From positions 1-64,000 of the forward strand of contig QNQO01007630.1 of NCBI GenBank assembly GCA_003290165.1: DNA of 64,000 nt. Direction: 5' to 3'. Numbering within the stretch: position 1 is the first letter of the stretch; every line of letters begins with the position of its first letter. The notes under the pieces are model-generated. The model saw only the letters and a list, made by a program, of their open reading frames with translations. It searched no databases and was not told the origin of the DNA. This DNA comes from Berberis thunbergii. Lineage: Eukaryota; Streptophyta; Magnoliopsida; Ranunculales; Berberidaceae. A program made the translations under genes and the position numbers. Of the stretch, positions 36,421 to 49,186 are shown one piece after another.

Positions 36421-36665
36421 TTTAGCGCAGCACGCTGAAACGTAGCAGAGTGTCGCAACAGCGTGTTCGCATGAAGGCCACTGCATCGCAGCAGCTTAGA
36501 ACACAGCACAACAACAGGACGCTCTGCGACGCAATAGCGTCTATCAGCCTAATGCGTATCCATCATCTCGCCACGGCCTTACCACCAGTCCAGACCGCAG
36601 CGCAGTCTGCAGCAACCAGTGCCCAGTCCTTCCAGTCCGCAGCCTCTCCCTGCTCCGAAAAATAG
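36421..36665. other. GC-rich island in E2 (I)
   Basis: A compositional island in AT-rich surroundings, rich in CAGC/GCAG. It carries GCACGCTGAAAC, also found at 37,808 in island II. Open in several frames but matching no protein I know. It may be a captured exon or a remnant of another element. Confidence 0.4.
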
Positions 36666-37492
36666 GGGACACTCTGTTTTACAACAGAGTGCCCTGCCAG
36701 CACTCGGTTCCAGGACCTACCATTGCCCAAACACTAACGTTTGTAAACTACTTGTATGACAGAGAAGTAGAGTTGGTACATGCTGAATACCCTCCCCAAA
36801 CACTAATCAACTCCTCAGGCACTAATCGGTGTTCTCTCCCAAACTGCATAGGCAGGTTGAAAATTTACATTTCCATGGAAAACTTGTAAACTATATTCAT
36901 GCATACATAATAAAATCTTTTAAAAAAAATGAACCTATATAACTAAGTAGTTCCATCTTATTTTTTGAATTCAAACAAGATAACTGAGGCCGATTTTCGT
37001 TCCTGCGAAAAAAACAAGAATGTGATAACTCTTTGTTGACAAGCTTTCAACAAGTTTTCTATTGTCTATGTGACAAGAAAATGATTCTGTATATCAACCA
37101 AAGATGCAAACATAGAATACTTATGGAAGAATGATGCAACTGCAGATCCAACACCCAGATAAACAAATCTCAGAGATACCTGAGAAGACGATAATGCAAA
37201 GAAAACATAATGACGTTACCGTTCAAACACCATTAAAAGTCCGGAAATGGATCAGCCCATTCCTTACTGGTTTTTTAAATGCTTCATTGACTACAAAAAA
37301 GACAAAGAATGATAGTATCGAGTACTTCATGTGGCAATAACTAATTAAGCATACTAATGAAAGTAATTGCATCTAACGATCTACATTTTTTTCTGAATCA
37401 GAAATTCATCCTTAAAACTAACACGATGAGATGAATATTAAAATGAAAGGAAGCATATAGTAATTTTTGAACTAGTTTAGAAGTTCATGTAC

Positions 37493-37672
37493 CTTTGAAA
37501 CTTCATGAACAATGTTATTGTTATCTGCAGTTACTCCAAAGGTGTTAATTAGCTCCCCAAGGAGAAATGTCATAATAGGGGCAGAAATTCCATTCACAAT
37601 AGCAGCACTTGCTCCCAGAATGATCAATACAACGTCCAACGGATCAGAATATATGAACAGCTTGTATAATGG
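37493..37672 (-). pseudogene. Captured exon of an ABCB (MDR/PGP) transporter
   Basis: The minus-strand exon ends in SKG-type splice context (VSK|GTACAT) at 37,493. It encodes LYKLFIYSDPLDVVLIILGA, then VNGISAPIMTFLLGELINTF and NNNIVHEVSK, the N-terminal cytosolic lead and first membrane helix of plant ABCB exporters. The ATP-binding domains and other helices are missing. Upstream (37,680-37,980) it is fused to a GC-rich sequence that does not belong to the family. Confidence 0.88.
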
Positions 37673-37679
37673 ACAGCAG

Positions 37680-37982
37680 CCCAAGCAGTTAGCTCCCAGC
37701 AACCCGGACAGCACCAACGCATGCTCTGTTTTGCAGCAGCGTGCAGAAAAACCCGCAAGCCTCCCAGCAGACCTCAACCACAGCTCAAAACCGGTGTGCT
37801 AACCGCGCACGCTGAAACCTGCTGCGGCCAGAAACAGCACGTACAGCAGACACGCTGAATCGCACTCTGTCTGGATCAACATCGCACTCTATCTGCAATG
37901 CAGAGCATGCTGAAACTGCAGCGCATCCTGCCTGGGACGCGCTCTGTGCTGCAGTGTTTCCTTGGAGACAATTGACTGCCAT
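37680..37982. other. GC-rich island in E2 (II)
   Basis: A GC-rich stretch next to the ABCB exon sharing short phrases with island I (GCACGCTGAAAC; also GCATGCTGAAACTGCAGCGC at 37,907). Open in several frames, with no recognised family. It probably shares an origin with 36,421-36,665. Confidence 0.4.
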
Positions 37983-38370
37983 ACCTGACAGTTAGATGAA
38001 ATAAATAGATTCTATTATTTACATTTTATGTTAGGAAAGGTCAATGTTAGGAAAGCAGTGACCGAGTCTTAGCTTTGCCTAAATCTTGGCAGTGTTCTTA
38101 GAAAAATGCCTAAGCTAATTGCACAGATGTAAAGAGGAGATATGGATATGCTTAATGCTTGAAGCAAACCTTTTTTCTTTAGATGAAGCCAAATCCTTGA
38201 ACAACTGAAACTTTGAATATGAACATGGTAGCTTTAGAGCCACCTTTTCTGGGATTAAACATGGTGAAACCCGTGTCTTCACTTGCTTCCTAATTTTTAC
38301 AAAACACAAATATAAGAAAAATTAGTAACGAAAAGGAAGTAAAACAGACCAATATAGGTCTTATAAAACT

Positions 38371-38713
38371 GTTTTGATGCTATGAATAACAGTATCCTTA
38401 GCTTCTGAAGGGAGGAGCAAGGATTCCACATCTTTCATTGTACTGATACCGACATCCTTAAATATGGTTTTATCTCCAACTACATAACTGAGAAAGAGTA
38501 AGAGAACATTACTTTCAGTACTTTAAAATGAAACTAAACTTATGTGAATAGCCTATCTATTTTCTTGATTAAGTTGCATTACCAATTCTACAAGGAGAAA
38601 AAACGCAATAAGGTAATCATTCTTACCTGCTCAGGTCAGTATCTGAAGATGGAGGGAAGTAGAATAGCAACTTCTGAAGAAGAAGGGTAGCCACTTTTCT
38701 ATTGGGTAGCCAC
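38371..38713 (-). pseudogene. Two captured exons of an unrecognised gene
   Basis: Minus-strand exons 38713-38637 (ATLLLQKLLFYFPPSSDTDL) and 38487-about 38371 (YVVGDKTIFKDVGISTMKDV, then LLLPSEAKDTVIH) have good acceptor/donor sites and open frames that join in phase. I do not recognise the protein. A further open segment lies at 38,165-38,290 (IPEKVALKLPCSYSKFQLFK) and may be a third exon. Confidence 0.5.
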
Positions 38714-39386
38714 CTGTTACGTATAGAAAATTTAGTGATCTCCTCAAATATCTCATTACATTAAGCGAACTAGACACAAAGTTTATACACAGTTCATCTG
38801 ATCTTTAAGTACGGGGCATCCTCAAGGGATTGAACATAAATTTGTTCATATCGTAGCATGGAGCAATCTAATAGGTTTTTGTTTATTCCAATCTAATTGT
38901 ATTGATTCCTACATGCTTCCACCATGCATTACAGTTATAGATGGTTGATCATTAAATAGGAAGCAAATAAATGATTATTCCATCACTTTTACCAATTAGC
39001 ACATTGAGTACCTCAGTTATTTCATATACAAATAGCCAACTTCAACACATTCACTAGGTCGTAATTCACCCATATGAACAAGTTTTGTTCCCTAAGTGTC
39101 TACCTCAACTATGTATATTGACAGTTTGCAAAGCAGATCATACTCTAATATTGCAACCATGGAGTCCATTTTATCATAATACAAAAGTGCTCCATTTGAG
39201 TTACAATAGGAAAAAAAAACTCTTATAAGTAATATGTTCAGCAGTAACTTTTCTATTTAATCTTGATTCTCAGTATGAAAAGTTGAAAACATATCAAATA
39301 GGCACCAAAAAAATGAAGCAAAGTAGGTAGGTAATATACAGCTTATAGCATAAGTAGTCAATACTGAATATGCCAGTAAATAATAC

Positions 39387-39435
39387 CTGTGGTGTCCCTT
39401 CAGAACGATTCCATTTTTCCATAGCACTAATTATC
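39387..39435 (-). pseudogene. Possible captured small exon, unrecognised
   Basis: A 49-bp minus-strand stretch between TTTTTCAG and GTATTA encodes IISAMEKWNRSEGTPQ. The borders look like real splice sites but the segment is too short to name. It lies between the rhamnogalacturonate lyase exons and the exons at 38,371-38,713. Confidence 0.35.
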
Positions 39436-39544
39436 CTGAAAAATTGTAGTTGTTTACCAACATTAAAAGTCTCGAATAATTGACAGACAAATACGAAGAG
39501 ATATTATCAATTGAAGGCAACAAGTAAACAGTACAGAAGTGTGG

Positions 39545-39622
39545 AATGAAACAGTGCATTATTCATATGAAATGAAACAGTGCATTATTCAAATGAAATG
39601 AAACAGTGCATTATTCAAGTTG
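39545..39622. repeat. 26-bp tandem repeat, three units
   Basis: Three nearly identical copies of AATGAAACAGTGCATTATTC plus six variable bases (CATATGA, AAATGA, AAGTTG) in intron-like sequence of E2. It is a local tandem duplication. Confidence 0.85.
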
Positions 39623-39780
39623 GAACCATGGTCCAAAACTCCTCCAACTCAACCTTTGACCATTTCCGCCTCTTGTCCATCTCACTGACAAGTAGACCAC
39701 ATCTAAAATATTCCTAAAACCAGGTAATCAATCAATTCTTACCAATGATATCATTACTGAATTGGGTCACATTCTCTTAC

Positions 39781-39991
39781 TTATGTTGTTAATGGCAAAA
39801 GAACCATCAGGACCAGCTCTAGTCCAAAATTGGTAACCCTGTGAAACAAATGGCAGGATAACAACAATGATAATTTTGAGATAATAAACATGATGAAGAA
39901 ATGTGGAAAGCCTAAATTTAGAGAAAGTATAGAGTGAAACCTTTCCTTCAGTCTGCCAGGATCCGATCTTTTTTGGTAAAGTGGCAATGAA
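39781..39991 (-). pseudogene. Captured exons of a rhamnogalacturonate lyase
   Basis: Two minus-strand exons: 39991-39943 (FIATLPKKIGSWQTEGK) and 39838-39781 (GYQFWTRAGPDGSFAINNI), with AG/GT borders. GSWQ..(K)GYQFWTRA...G.F.I.N(I/V) is a conserved stretch of plant rhamnogalacturonate lyases, secreted enzymes that cut the pectin backbone by beta-elimination. The catalytic part is not included. Confidence 0.8.
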
Positions 39992-40049
39992 CTGAAGAGA
40001 TATAATTTAAGATAATAACACTTAACTATAACTAAAATCATTCTATTAC

Positions 40050-40263
40050 CTCAACAACATCACCTTCTTTAGTGACTACTCTTTTAATAAAAACATCCCC
40101 ATCAGCGTATCCAACATCCTGAAAAGCACAAGATACGGAAGCTTAAGATATAAACATCGCATGTACACTAAAACATTTTCAAGGAATTAAACATACCTGC
40201 AAGACTGCTGGGGCTTTGAAAATGATTACATCATTTGCACACGGCTTTTTGATAGTACGAGAC
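40050..40263 (-). pseudogene. Captured exons of a thylakoidal processing peptidase
   Basis: Two minus-strand exons with clean splice sites: 40263-40197 (SRTIKKPCANDVIIFKAPAV, ending LQ) and 40118-40050 (DVGYADGDVFIKRVVTKEGD, ending VVE). They match the region between the catalytic Ser and around the catalytic Lys of chloroplast type I signal peptidases (DIVIFKAP.LQ / G.GDVFIKR(I/V)VA). The KR of VFIKRVV is where the catalytic Lys lies in this family. These enzymes cleave thylakoid targeting peptides. The Ser-box exon and C-terminus are absent. Confidence 0.88.
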
Positions 40264-42591
<2,328 letters not shown>

Positions 42592-42603
42592 TCATTCACT
42601 TAC

Positions 42604-42678
42604 TGCTAAGGAATTGAGAACATTGTGCAATCATGGCACCTGTAGGCTGATTTTTGACACTGGACGCTCCATATGACA
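42604..42678 (-). pseudogene. Possible captured exon, unrecognised
   Basis: A 75-bp minus-strand exon between TTTTGCAG and GTAAGT encodes SYGASSVKNQPTGAMIAQCS, then QFLS. The borders and open frame look real. I do not recognise the family. It lies just upstream of the actin exons on the same strand. Confidence 0.45.
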
Positions 42679-43267
42679 CTGCAAAACATTAATAATTCAA
42701 ATGAGTATTATGCATACATAAAGTGGTGGCGGCAGGGGGGGGGGGTTTCATCTTAGGGAACTATAACAATTGACATAAATCAACAAAATGACTCTTATTT
42801 TCTAAAGGACAACAAACATGAAACAATGAATTTTCATTTCACTTATTCATTGCAATTTGCAACATAATCCTAGGCCACTAATAACAACTAATTTTTTTTT
42901 CTCCAGAACCACAAGAGGCAGCGAAATAGTACCATTTAACTAGGTATCCATGTTATAGAAAGCAATTGAACATGTTTGTGATATTCATACAACTGACACT
43001 CCAATCGAGGGTGGTAACGTCCTTGCTTTTACAAGAATGAAGAACCGTTTATATTACTATTTACTAATGAGGTTTGAGGCCAACATTTATAAGAGTGAAG
43101 AATAAACAAAGCAAGGGAGTCAGACAGGCAGCTTCAGAGAATTACAAAAAAAAAAAAAAAACCCAAGAGATTTCAAGCCCCATAGGCCATAACTAGAATT
43201 CCAATTCACATACAACAATCAACAGATGTGTCCTTTGAGCACATTGCTCAAGTGAACTTCTACTTAC

Positions 43268-43314
43268 CCTGATGCTAAAAGTGAACCCGCTGGACTCCGT
43301 GTGCAAGCAAAAAC
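43268..43314 (-). pseudogene. Possible captured exon, unrecognised
   Basis: A 47-bp minus-strand segment between TCAACAG and GTAAGT encodes VFACTRSPAGSLLASG, reminiscent of a WD40 blade but too short to assign. It does not continue the vacuolar sorting receptor exons next to it. Confidence 0.3.
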
Positions 43315-43488
43315 CTGTTGAGAACATGATGTCATATAATTTTATAATAAATGCGCGCACTGGCAGGGGTCCTGAAGAACCCACAATAAAGTTAAACTAC
43401 CATGAAGGGCATTCAACTCAAGTGACAATGTTTAATAGTTGAACAAAACCATTAAAAGATAAGTTATTTGTGCTCTTGAAGCACTTAC

Positions 43489-44225
43489 TATGCAAGCAGA
43501 GTAGGTCCTGCCTTCTTGTGTTTGTCTCCAGCAGCCTCCATTATTAATTTCACATCGTAGAGCTCCTGATGCTGTTGAATCAAGGCAAACAGCTGACTTG
43601 GTAAGCCAATAATGCAAAGTTTTGCATGAAGGAAATTAGTTTATATCCCTGCAGTCATTGTTAGTAGATATAGTACAAGGATTATAACCTTCAAAATTTA
43701 TAAGTTCTTAGAATCAAGTTTTTAGGATAGCAGACTGGAGCCATTGTTTGTAGATGTAGTGCAAGGATTATAACCTTCAAAATTTATAGGTATTCAGAAT
43801 TCATGTTTTTAGGATAGAGGACTGGACCTTTGTATCATTTGGTATAACACAATTATTTTCAAGGATGATGACGACAAGATTTAGAATGGAGCAACATTAA
43901 GTTTCTGCAAGAGCTCTTAAAACTCATTACAACTATAATATTAACACATTTCTCATCATTTATCACCAAATGCACACTATTTCATGTTTGCAAGTGTACA
44001 AGTCATTCTAAAACTACAATTACTTTCTAATATAGCAAATGAGTATAATAATAATAAATCTCAATATCAACTGAAACATATCTAAGAGGTGTTGCCTACT
44101 ATTGCATGATTTTTACTGGAATCGAACCACAAACCAGACTCACCTTCACAGTGGGTATAACCATTGCCTACAAACTTTACGCCATGCACAATAGGGCATT
44201 CACACACTCTTCCTCTAAAAGTATC
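43489..44225 (-). pseudogene. Captured exons of a vacuolar sorting receptor (VSR)
   Basis: Two minus-strand exons with canonical borders join in phase: 44225-44144 ([20 protein letters not shown], then NGYTHCE) and 43571-43489 ([20 protein letters not shown], then GRTYSAC). This is the junction between the central luminal region and the first EGF-like repeat of plant VSR/BP80 receptors, which sort soluble cargo to the vacuole. The protease-associated domain, membrane span and tyrosine sorting motif are missing. They are the most 5' exons in E2. Confidence 0.92.
43655..43830. repeat. About 88-bp tandem duplication in E2
   Basis: The segment from CATTGTTAGTAGATATAGTA through TTTTTAGGATAGCAGACTGGA is repeated directly after itself (CATTGTTTGTAGATGTAGTG and on), with a few substitutions. 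It lies in the intron between the two VSR exons. Confidence 0.75.
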
Positions 44226-44344
44226 CTGAAACACAATTCACACAATGTTAAGTTAAATAAATTGTCTACAGACAACAAGAATCAACAAATTTCCAATTTA
44301 AGGGTGAAGAACAACACTCTGGAACATTGTAATAATTGAAAGTT

Positions 44345-44975
44345 CCATGGGAAGGTTATAAATTTTTTTATTTTTCTCAAGTGAAATTAGTAATGAAAAT
44401 GGAACCCTAAAATGAAAATGGAAGGAGGCGAAACCAAACCGTGAAATTTTAAGCTCTCTCTGACTCTGATTTTCTCTCCTCCTCGATCTCTCCTCTGCGC
44501 CAAACCTCTCTCTGACTCTGCTCCTCGATCTCTCCTCTGTGCCAAATCGGTTGAAAATCGTTCTCCCAATGACCGTGCAACTCTTTTCTATTCCCCAATT
44601 TTTTTCGCCAAAGCGAAAGCGGGAAACTTGCGCCAAAGAGGGAAACCTGTTTTCGCCAAAGAGGGAGCTCCACACATGCGGCCCGCGTGCAAAACACTCT
44701 CATTTAGCAACGGTTTTTAGTCGTTGCCCTTATAGCCACGGTTTTGAACCGTTGCTCATTATAGCCACGGTTTTTAGCCGTTGGTCATTATAGCCACGGT
44801 TTTTAGCCGTGGCCATTGTTTTAGCCACGATTTTAAGTCGTTGGTCATTATAGCCACGGTTTTTGGCCGTGGCAAATAAACCAACAGTTTTCAGCCGTGG
44901 CCAGTTTTTTTTTGCCACGGTTTTGGCATGGCAACTTAACCAACGGTTTAGAACCGTGGCCATCTCGGCGTGGCT
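44345..44975 (-). repeat. E2 5' leader and subterminal palindrome array
   Basis: The array at 44,705-44,975 holds about ten palindromes such as AGCCACGGTTTTTAGCCGTT and GCCACGGTTTTGAACCGTTG. Inside it lie a pyrimidine-rich leader with repeated CTCGATCTCTCCTCTG units (44,480-44,540) and TTTGGCGAAA motifs shared with E1's leader. Three overlapping open frames here (up to 125 codons) are by-products of these repeats. Confidence 0.8.
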
Positions 44976-45128
44976 AAATTGGCCTTTTGGTGTAGTGCCA
45001 TAATTAGGTTGTAGTCACTCTCTTTCTCTTTAAGAATTTATCCTATCTATTTTAAGCCTTTCTCTATCCCTTTCTTTTCCTAAAAGTGTTTTGTGAGATT
45101 TTTCTGGTTAAGAATTCTCTATAGATCT

Positions 45129-45298
45129 ATGGATTTGGTATGTACTCATTTTGTTTGTAATATTGGACATTATTATGTTTCTAAATGCTAATTTATTACA
45201 AATTTTGACTTTTCATCCAATAATCAGTACATTGCTTCATCATCAATGGATAAAGCTGTAAGAGTATTGGAGATATCAAAGGCCATTGCATGCGAGTG
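45129..45298 (+). pseudogene. Possible captured first exons of an unrecognised gene
   Basis: ATGGATTTG followed by a GTATGT donor (45,129-45,137), then after TAATCAG an exon 45,228-45,298 encoding YIASSSMDKAVRVLEISKAI, then ACE. The joint frame is open. I do not recognise the family. It is the first exon-like sequence of E1 after the E2 insertion. Confidence 0.35.
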
Positions 45299-45574
45299 AT
45301 ATACGGAGTTTCTTCACAATTATGCATACGGTTTCATCCTGTGAATACGAACTAACGCTGATGTTCTTTAATTCAGTGATATGGTAAATTCATTTTCCTA
45401 TGCTGTTTTTTTTTCTCCTAACATTTCTAAACAACATCCATCCATTTTATAATTTACTGATTTGTGTGAGGCTGCTCCCAGTCAATTGCCTGTGTTAGTT
45501 TTGGTGATTTAATGTATCTCAGTGTCATGTGTCTTTGACACTGTCATTTTGGAGGATTCGAATGGATGCTAGGG

Positions 45575-45762
45575 AGTGGTAGTAAATAAAGGTGCAAATG
45601 GGAAGGACAAGTTCTGTCTGTTTTGGGTCAACGTGGGAAGGCTTTTTTGCACTGCCTTTACACGCTGCACCGATGGAACTATCAGTTGGAATGACCGCTA
45701 CCAATACTTATGTATCGGTAACTCGATTTATCGTCCTCATGTCGCTCATTGCTTGTGAGGTA
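45575..45762 (+). pseudogene. Possible captured exon in E1, unrecognised
   Basis: Two overlapping plus-strand frames are open through this stretch, which ends at a GTAACT donor-like site (45,761). Local base composition is more coding-like than the flanks (for example LPLHAAPMELSVGMTATNTY). No family recognised. Confidence 0.3.
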
Positions 45763-46333
45763 ACTTATCTATTGCATCGTTACTGTTACTATTTGTTATT
45801 TATAAACTGTCCATTCACATATCCCAAGTTAACTGTATCTACTGCCTCTTATTTTTAGTTACTATGTGTTAATCAAGCCCATATATGGCTTCAAAGATCC
45901 CTTTTTCCGCAAGGAGTCCCTTTCTTGCCCAAAGTTGGCAAATAAAGTTTGATTCATAATTTTAATATCCTTATACCAGGACCACCTTTATCTTTTTAGT
46001 GTTAATCAAATCTCATTTGACAGATGAAATGAAATCCATTGGACTCTTTTAAGCCTTGGCTAAGGAAGTTTTGCACAATACCTTCTGTCTTTTCTTAATT
46101 AGACTCGTTCGATCCTTTCCTTGATATTCATGTAGCATTGATCAAAATATGATGACTTGTGGTCGTCATCGTGGTATATTTTGCTGATTAGCTTACAATA
46201 TAAAGGACTCTAGAACCTACTGAAGATGTCTACACCAGAGTTTGAAAATTTGTAGTTCAGTCTTGTTAACTTTGATGCAAAAATATGAAACTGAAGGAGG
46301 AACACTAATATCGACCTCTACATTTTTTTGCAG

Positions 46334-46641
46334 TGAATCCCTTATCATGGGCAGGGCCATTTGAGTGTGGAGAGCCGTAAATTGGTGGAGCAGGATCGGC
46401 ATCTCCACATGTTGAGGTTCCTGTATCACATGTCACTCCTCGACCAACAAATAGGCAACCAAAGTCACCATCATCAAAGCACTTGTACAGTAGCAACTCT
46501 GCGTGCAATCAAACAGGAATCAAGTTGGAAGAGCCTCACTATTCTTGATTCCAGGTCAGTTCACTGCAGAAGGAAACAAGCAACACTTCAGGAATGCGTG
46601 AGAGTGTTGAAACAAGCCCTCTTCTACATTACAGAGCAAAG
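46334..46641 (+). pseudogene. Captured exon of an unrecognised Ser/Pro-rich protein
   Basis: A 308-bp stretch between TTTTTTGCAG and GTATTT. In one frame it reads NPLSWAGPFECGEP, a stop, IGGAGSASPHVEVPVSHVTP and on to [20 protein letters not shown], with a second stop near 46,547. The composition (Ser, Pro, Thr) suggests a disordered region of a regulatory protein. The opposite-strand frame (46,305-46,508) is also open. I cannot name it. Confidence 0.4.
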
Positions 46642-47203
46642 GTATTTTGCTGCCATTAGTTATGAGATCTACAAAATCTACAATTGACACCCATGTATTT
46701 TGCATTGTAATTGGTTCTTTGTGGAATATCTTCATCATCCGAGTTTTGTTTGTTTGGTCCTTTCAAGGGCTGTTTTTATTGACCCAGATTTGTTTTATTA
46801 GAATAACATGGTTCTTGAATTTTTCTAATGTTACCAAACCAATATGAATTACTGATTTTACTGTAACTGATAACAATAATATCATTGAAATTTTTTCATT
46901 TTTACTCAATCTCTAAGTCTATATTCATTTGAAAATTTTCATTTTCTTTTCCAATTTCTGAGTCTATGACGAAAAAATCATCTAAACATCTCATTCTCAT
47001 ATATCTGTGAGGATGTTTTGTAGGAGAAGACCTTAGTCAGGTTTCTGCCAGGCTACTAATATTGGTGTCATACTGAACATACAACATGCAGTTGGTTGAA
47101 TAATTAGTCTTCAGAAATTTGGCATTTTTCGTCGTAATTATGCTACTGCTACCTTTTATTTCAGTTGTATGTCTCAATATCATGTTTCTTTTTTTTTTGG
47201 CAG

Positions 47204-47341
47204 TTTTACCGAGGTAGAAGTAGGTGTGAAGCTGAGTTCAGAGAAGCTGCAAAAGTTGGGATGGCGATACAGGCCCTTGGATGAAACCTTGTTGATTCTG
47301 TCAAGTGCTACCAAGAGTCTGGTCTCCTGGGTAATGATTAG
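47204..47341 (+). pseudogene. Captured last exon of a cinnamoyl-CoA-reductase-like gene
   Basis: After TTTGGCAG the plus strand encodes FTEVEVGVKLSSEKLQKLGW, then RYRPLDETL. A one-base loss then shifts the frame, which continues DSVKCYQESGLLGND and a stop at 47,339. SSEKLxxLGWxxRPLxETLxDSVxxYxExGLL is the C-terminus of plant short-chain reductases of the CCR/DFR group (NADPH-dependent). The Rossmann fold and catalytic Tyr-Lys are not present. Confidence 0.85.
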
Positions 47342-47768
47342 ATCATTTTGATGTTAAGAGCTGAGGCGACTGCAGATGTCTAAATGTGGTTTTGTTTGTT
47401 GTTTTTACTGTTCCTTTATACTGTCATGTTTATGTACTTCGAATTTGAAAGATGGCTCAAAATGGTGTAATACATGTAAGTTGTCAGTTTTATTTTTTGC
47501 GTCTTCTGTTTACTCTCTTTACTTGTTTATATTTTGTCTTGTGATGTGTATTCTGGTTGCAATAGTTCTTTATGATTGTCCACCATGTTAATCATATTTC
47601 GCCACAGAATGAGATTTTCACTGTCACATTAATAAAATGCGTACAATGATGTCGAAGACTGTAGTTCTTAGAACCAAAATTGTGCAGCTAAGCAAACAAC
47701 CGATGTGTTGTAAATGTTGTTTTTAAATTTAATCAAAAGTAATCACGTGTTGAACTATACTTACCTAT

Positions 47769-48110
47769 AAGATGTAATCAAAAGTCATTTGATAGCAAAA
47801 AAAAAAAAAATGCAACGGCTTAAAACCGTGGCTAAATATTGCAACGGCTCAGAACCGTGGCCATGGTTTGCCACGGCTTATAACCGTGGCTAAAGATTTT
47901 GCAACGGCTTAGAACCATGGCTAACATGTTTGCAACGGTTTATAACCGTGGCTAAATCATCAACCGTCCTCGAGCATAAAACCGTTGCTAACATGTTTGC
48001 CATGGTTTTTAGCCGTTACTGGGGATTTAGCGACGCCTCTACAGCCAACGGCTCTAGGCCGTGACAATGGGTTACCCCCACGGTTTAAAACCGTTGCTAA
48101 TGGGCATTTT
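47769..48110. repeat. E1 3' cassette and subterminal palindrome array
   Basis: AGATGTAATCAAAAGTCATT followed by TGATAG and an A-run (47,768-47,808) repeats the 3' cassette of E2 and E3. The palindromes that follow (GCAACGGCTTAAAACCGTGGC and variants, the full array 47,812-48,105) are the inverted counterpart of 34,725-35,070, including the same CATCAACCGTCCTCGAG interruption and the GTTACCCCCACGG stretch near the end. Confidence 0.85.
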
Positions 48111-48120
48111 CGGTGTAGTG

Positions 48121-49040
48121 ACGCTGAGCTAGTATCTCATTGGCAACTTGAGTATTTATTGAATTTAAGATCAAAGTACTTTCAACTTAAACTTATATTT
48201 GGAATGTGGTCTAGAAGAAGCAAAATCAGTGATGGATCAACTGAGTCAATACATTATATTATTATGTTGATGAATAATATACATGTAGTACATGAACAAT
48301 TGGTCATGTACTAGAAGTATAGATAAAAGATAAGGATTTATGTAGAAGGATGCCAAAAAATGCATGCCACACACAATGGCATCTTCTACGGGAAGCCACT
48401 GAGAAACTAGCCAATGCCGATCAGAGTAGTGTGTATTGTTGAGCCAAGAAAGGATCGATCCATAAGCAAATTACAAATGCTACAAAATGGATTACGGATG
48501 CACGACAAGGAAGAACCCCAAAAATCATTACTTTAGAACCAAACGGAAAAAACCAAAATGATTGCATAAATTCCAAACTTTTACACTCCAAAAAAAGAAT
48601 CTCTAGAAAAATGTTAAACAGGGGCTAACATAAACCCACAGCAAAGAGAAAAAAAACCCATAAAAAGTAAAATTAAGGGCAATGAACGTTAAACACTGAA
48701 TTTCCAGACATATTAAGGATTCAGCCTTGCAGAATAAACCACACTCGAGATATCACCAATAATTTCAGTTCCTCATCTTTGAAAAATTCCAAGTAGATGT
48801 CTTTGATAAACTTCATCTTGTTCAGATGCAATGTCTACTTCATTCATCAACTCAAAAAAATTCCGTCATTGTCCTACAAAGCATTAACAAAAGTATTATC
48901 AGCAACGATAATAAAACCAACTTTAATCAAATAGTTAATCTAAACGATGAGAAAATTCATGGTATATAGATGACATATAAACTTGTTCTTAAGTCACAAA
49001 AGTCAGGCATATACATGCATGAAATATAAACTCGTTCCAA
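48121..49040. other. Flank of E1, no gene
   Basis: It begins with the ACG duplication and the box-A half of the split SINE (minus TAGCTCAGCGT, 48,121-48,131). The rest is AT-rich, without supported exons. Confidence 0.45.
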
Positions 49041-49048
49041 ACTAACTT

Positions 49049-49178
49049 TTTTTTTGAAAGGCAATCAAGGTTTTTATAGGATCCCAGAACCCATAAAGAT
49101 GCCACAAGCTGGGTTTGAACCCATAACCAAGTGGTACCATCCGCCAAGCTCTAACCATTGAGCTGTCATGGCATTGAC
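49049..49178 (-). mobile_element. tRNA-derived SINE, complete with target duplication
   Basis: The minus strand starts GCCATGACAGCTCAATGGTT with a box A (GCTCAATGGTTAGAGC) and a box B (GGGTTCAAACCC), then a body ending AAAACCTTGATTGCCTTTCA and an A run. The direct repeat ACTAACTT flanks it (49,041-49,048 and 49,179-49,186). Boxes A and B form the internal RNA polymerase III promoter. It is not a tRNA gene: the sequence does not fold as a full cloverleaf and continues into a tail. Confidence 0.75.
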
Positions 49179-49186
49179 ACTAACTT

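Noticed and set aside
44298..44675. A 125-codon minus-strand protein gene
   Set aside because: It overlaps the repetitive leader of E2, other frames of which are also open, and matches no family.
46305..46508. A minus-strand cysteine-containing protein
   Set aside because: The plus strand has better splice borders in line with the other E1 fragments. Neither frame matches a family clearly, so I kept only an unrecognised exon.
49101..49172. A tRNA gene on the minus strand
   Set aside because: It has A and B boxes but no proper cloverleaf. It is followed by a body and A-tail and is flanked by a target duplication, so it is a SINE head.
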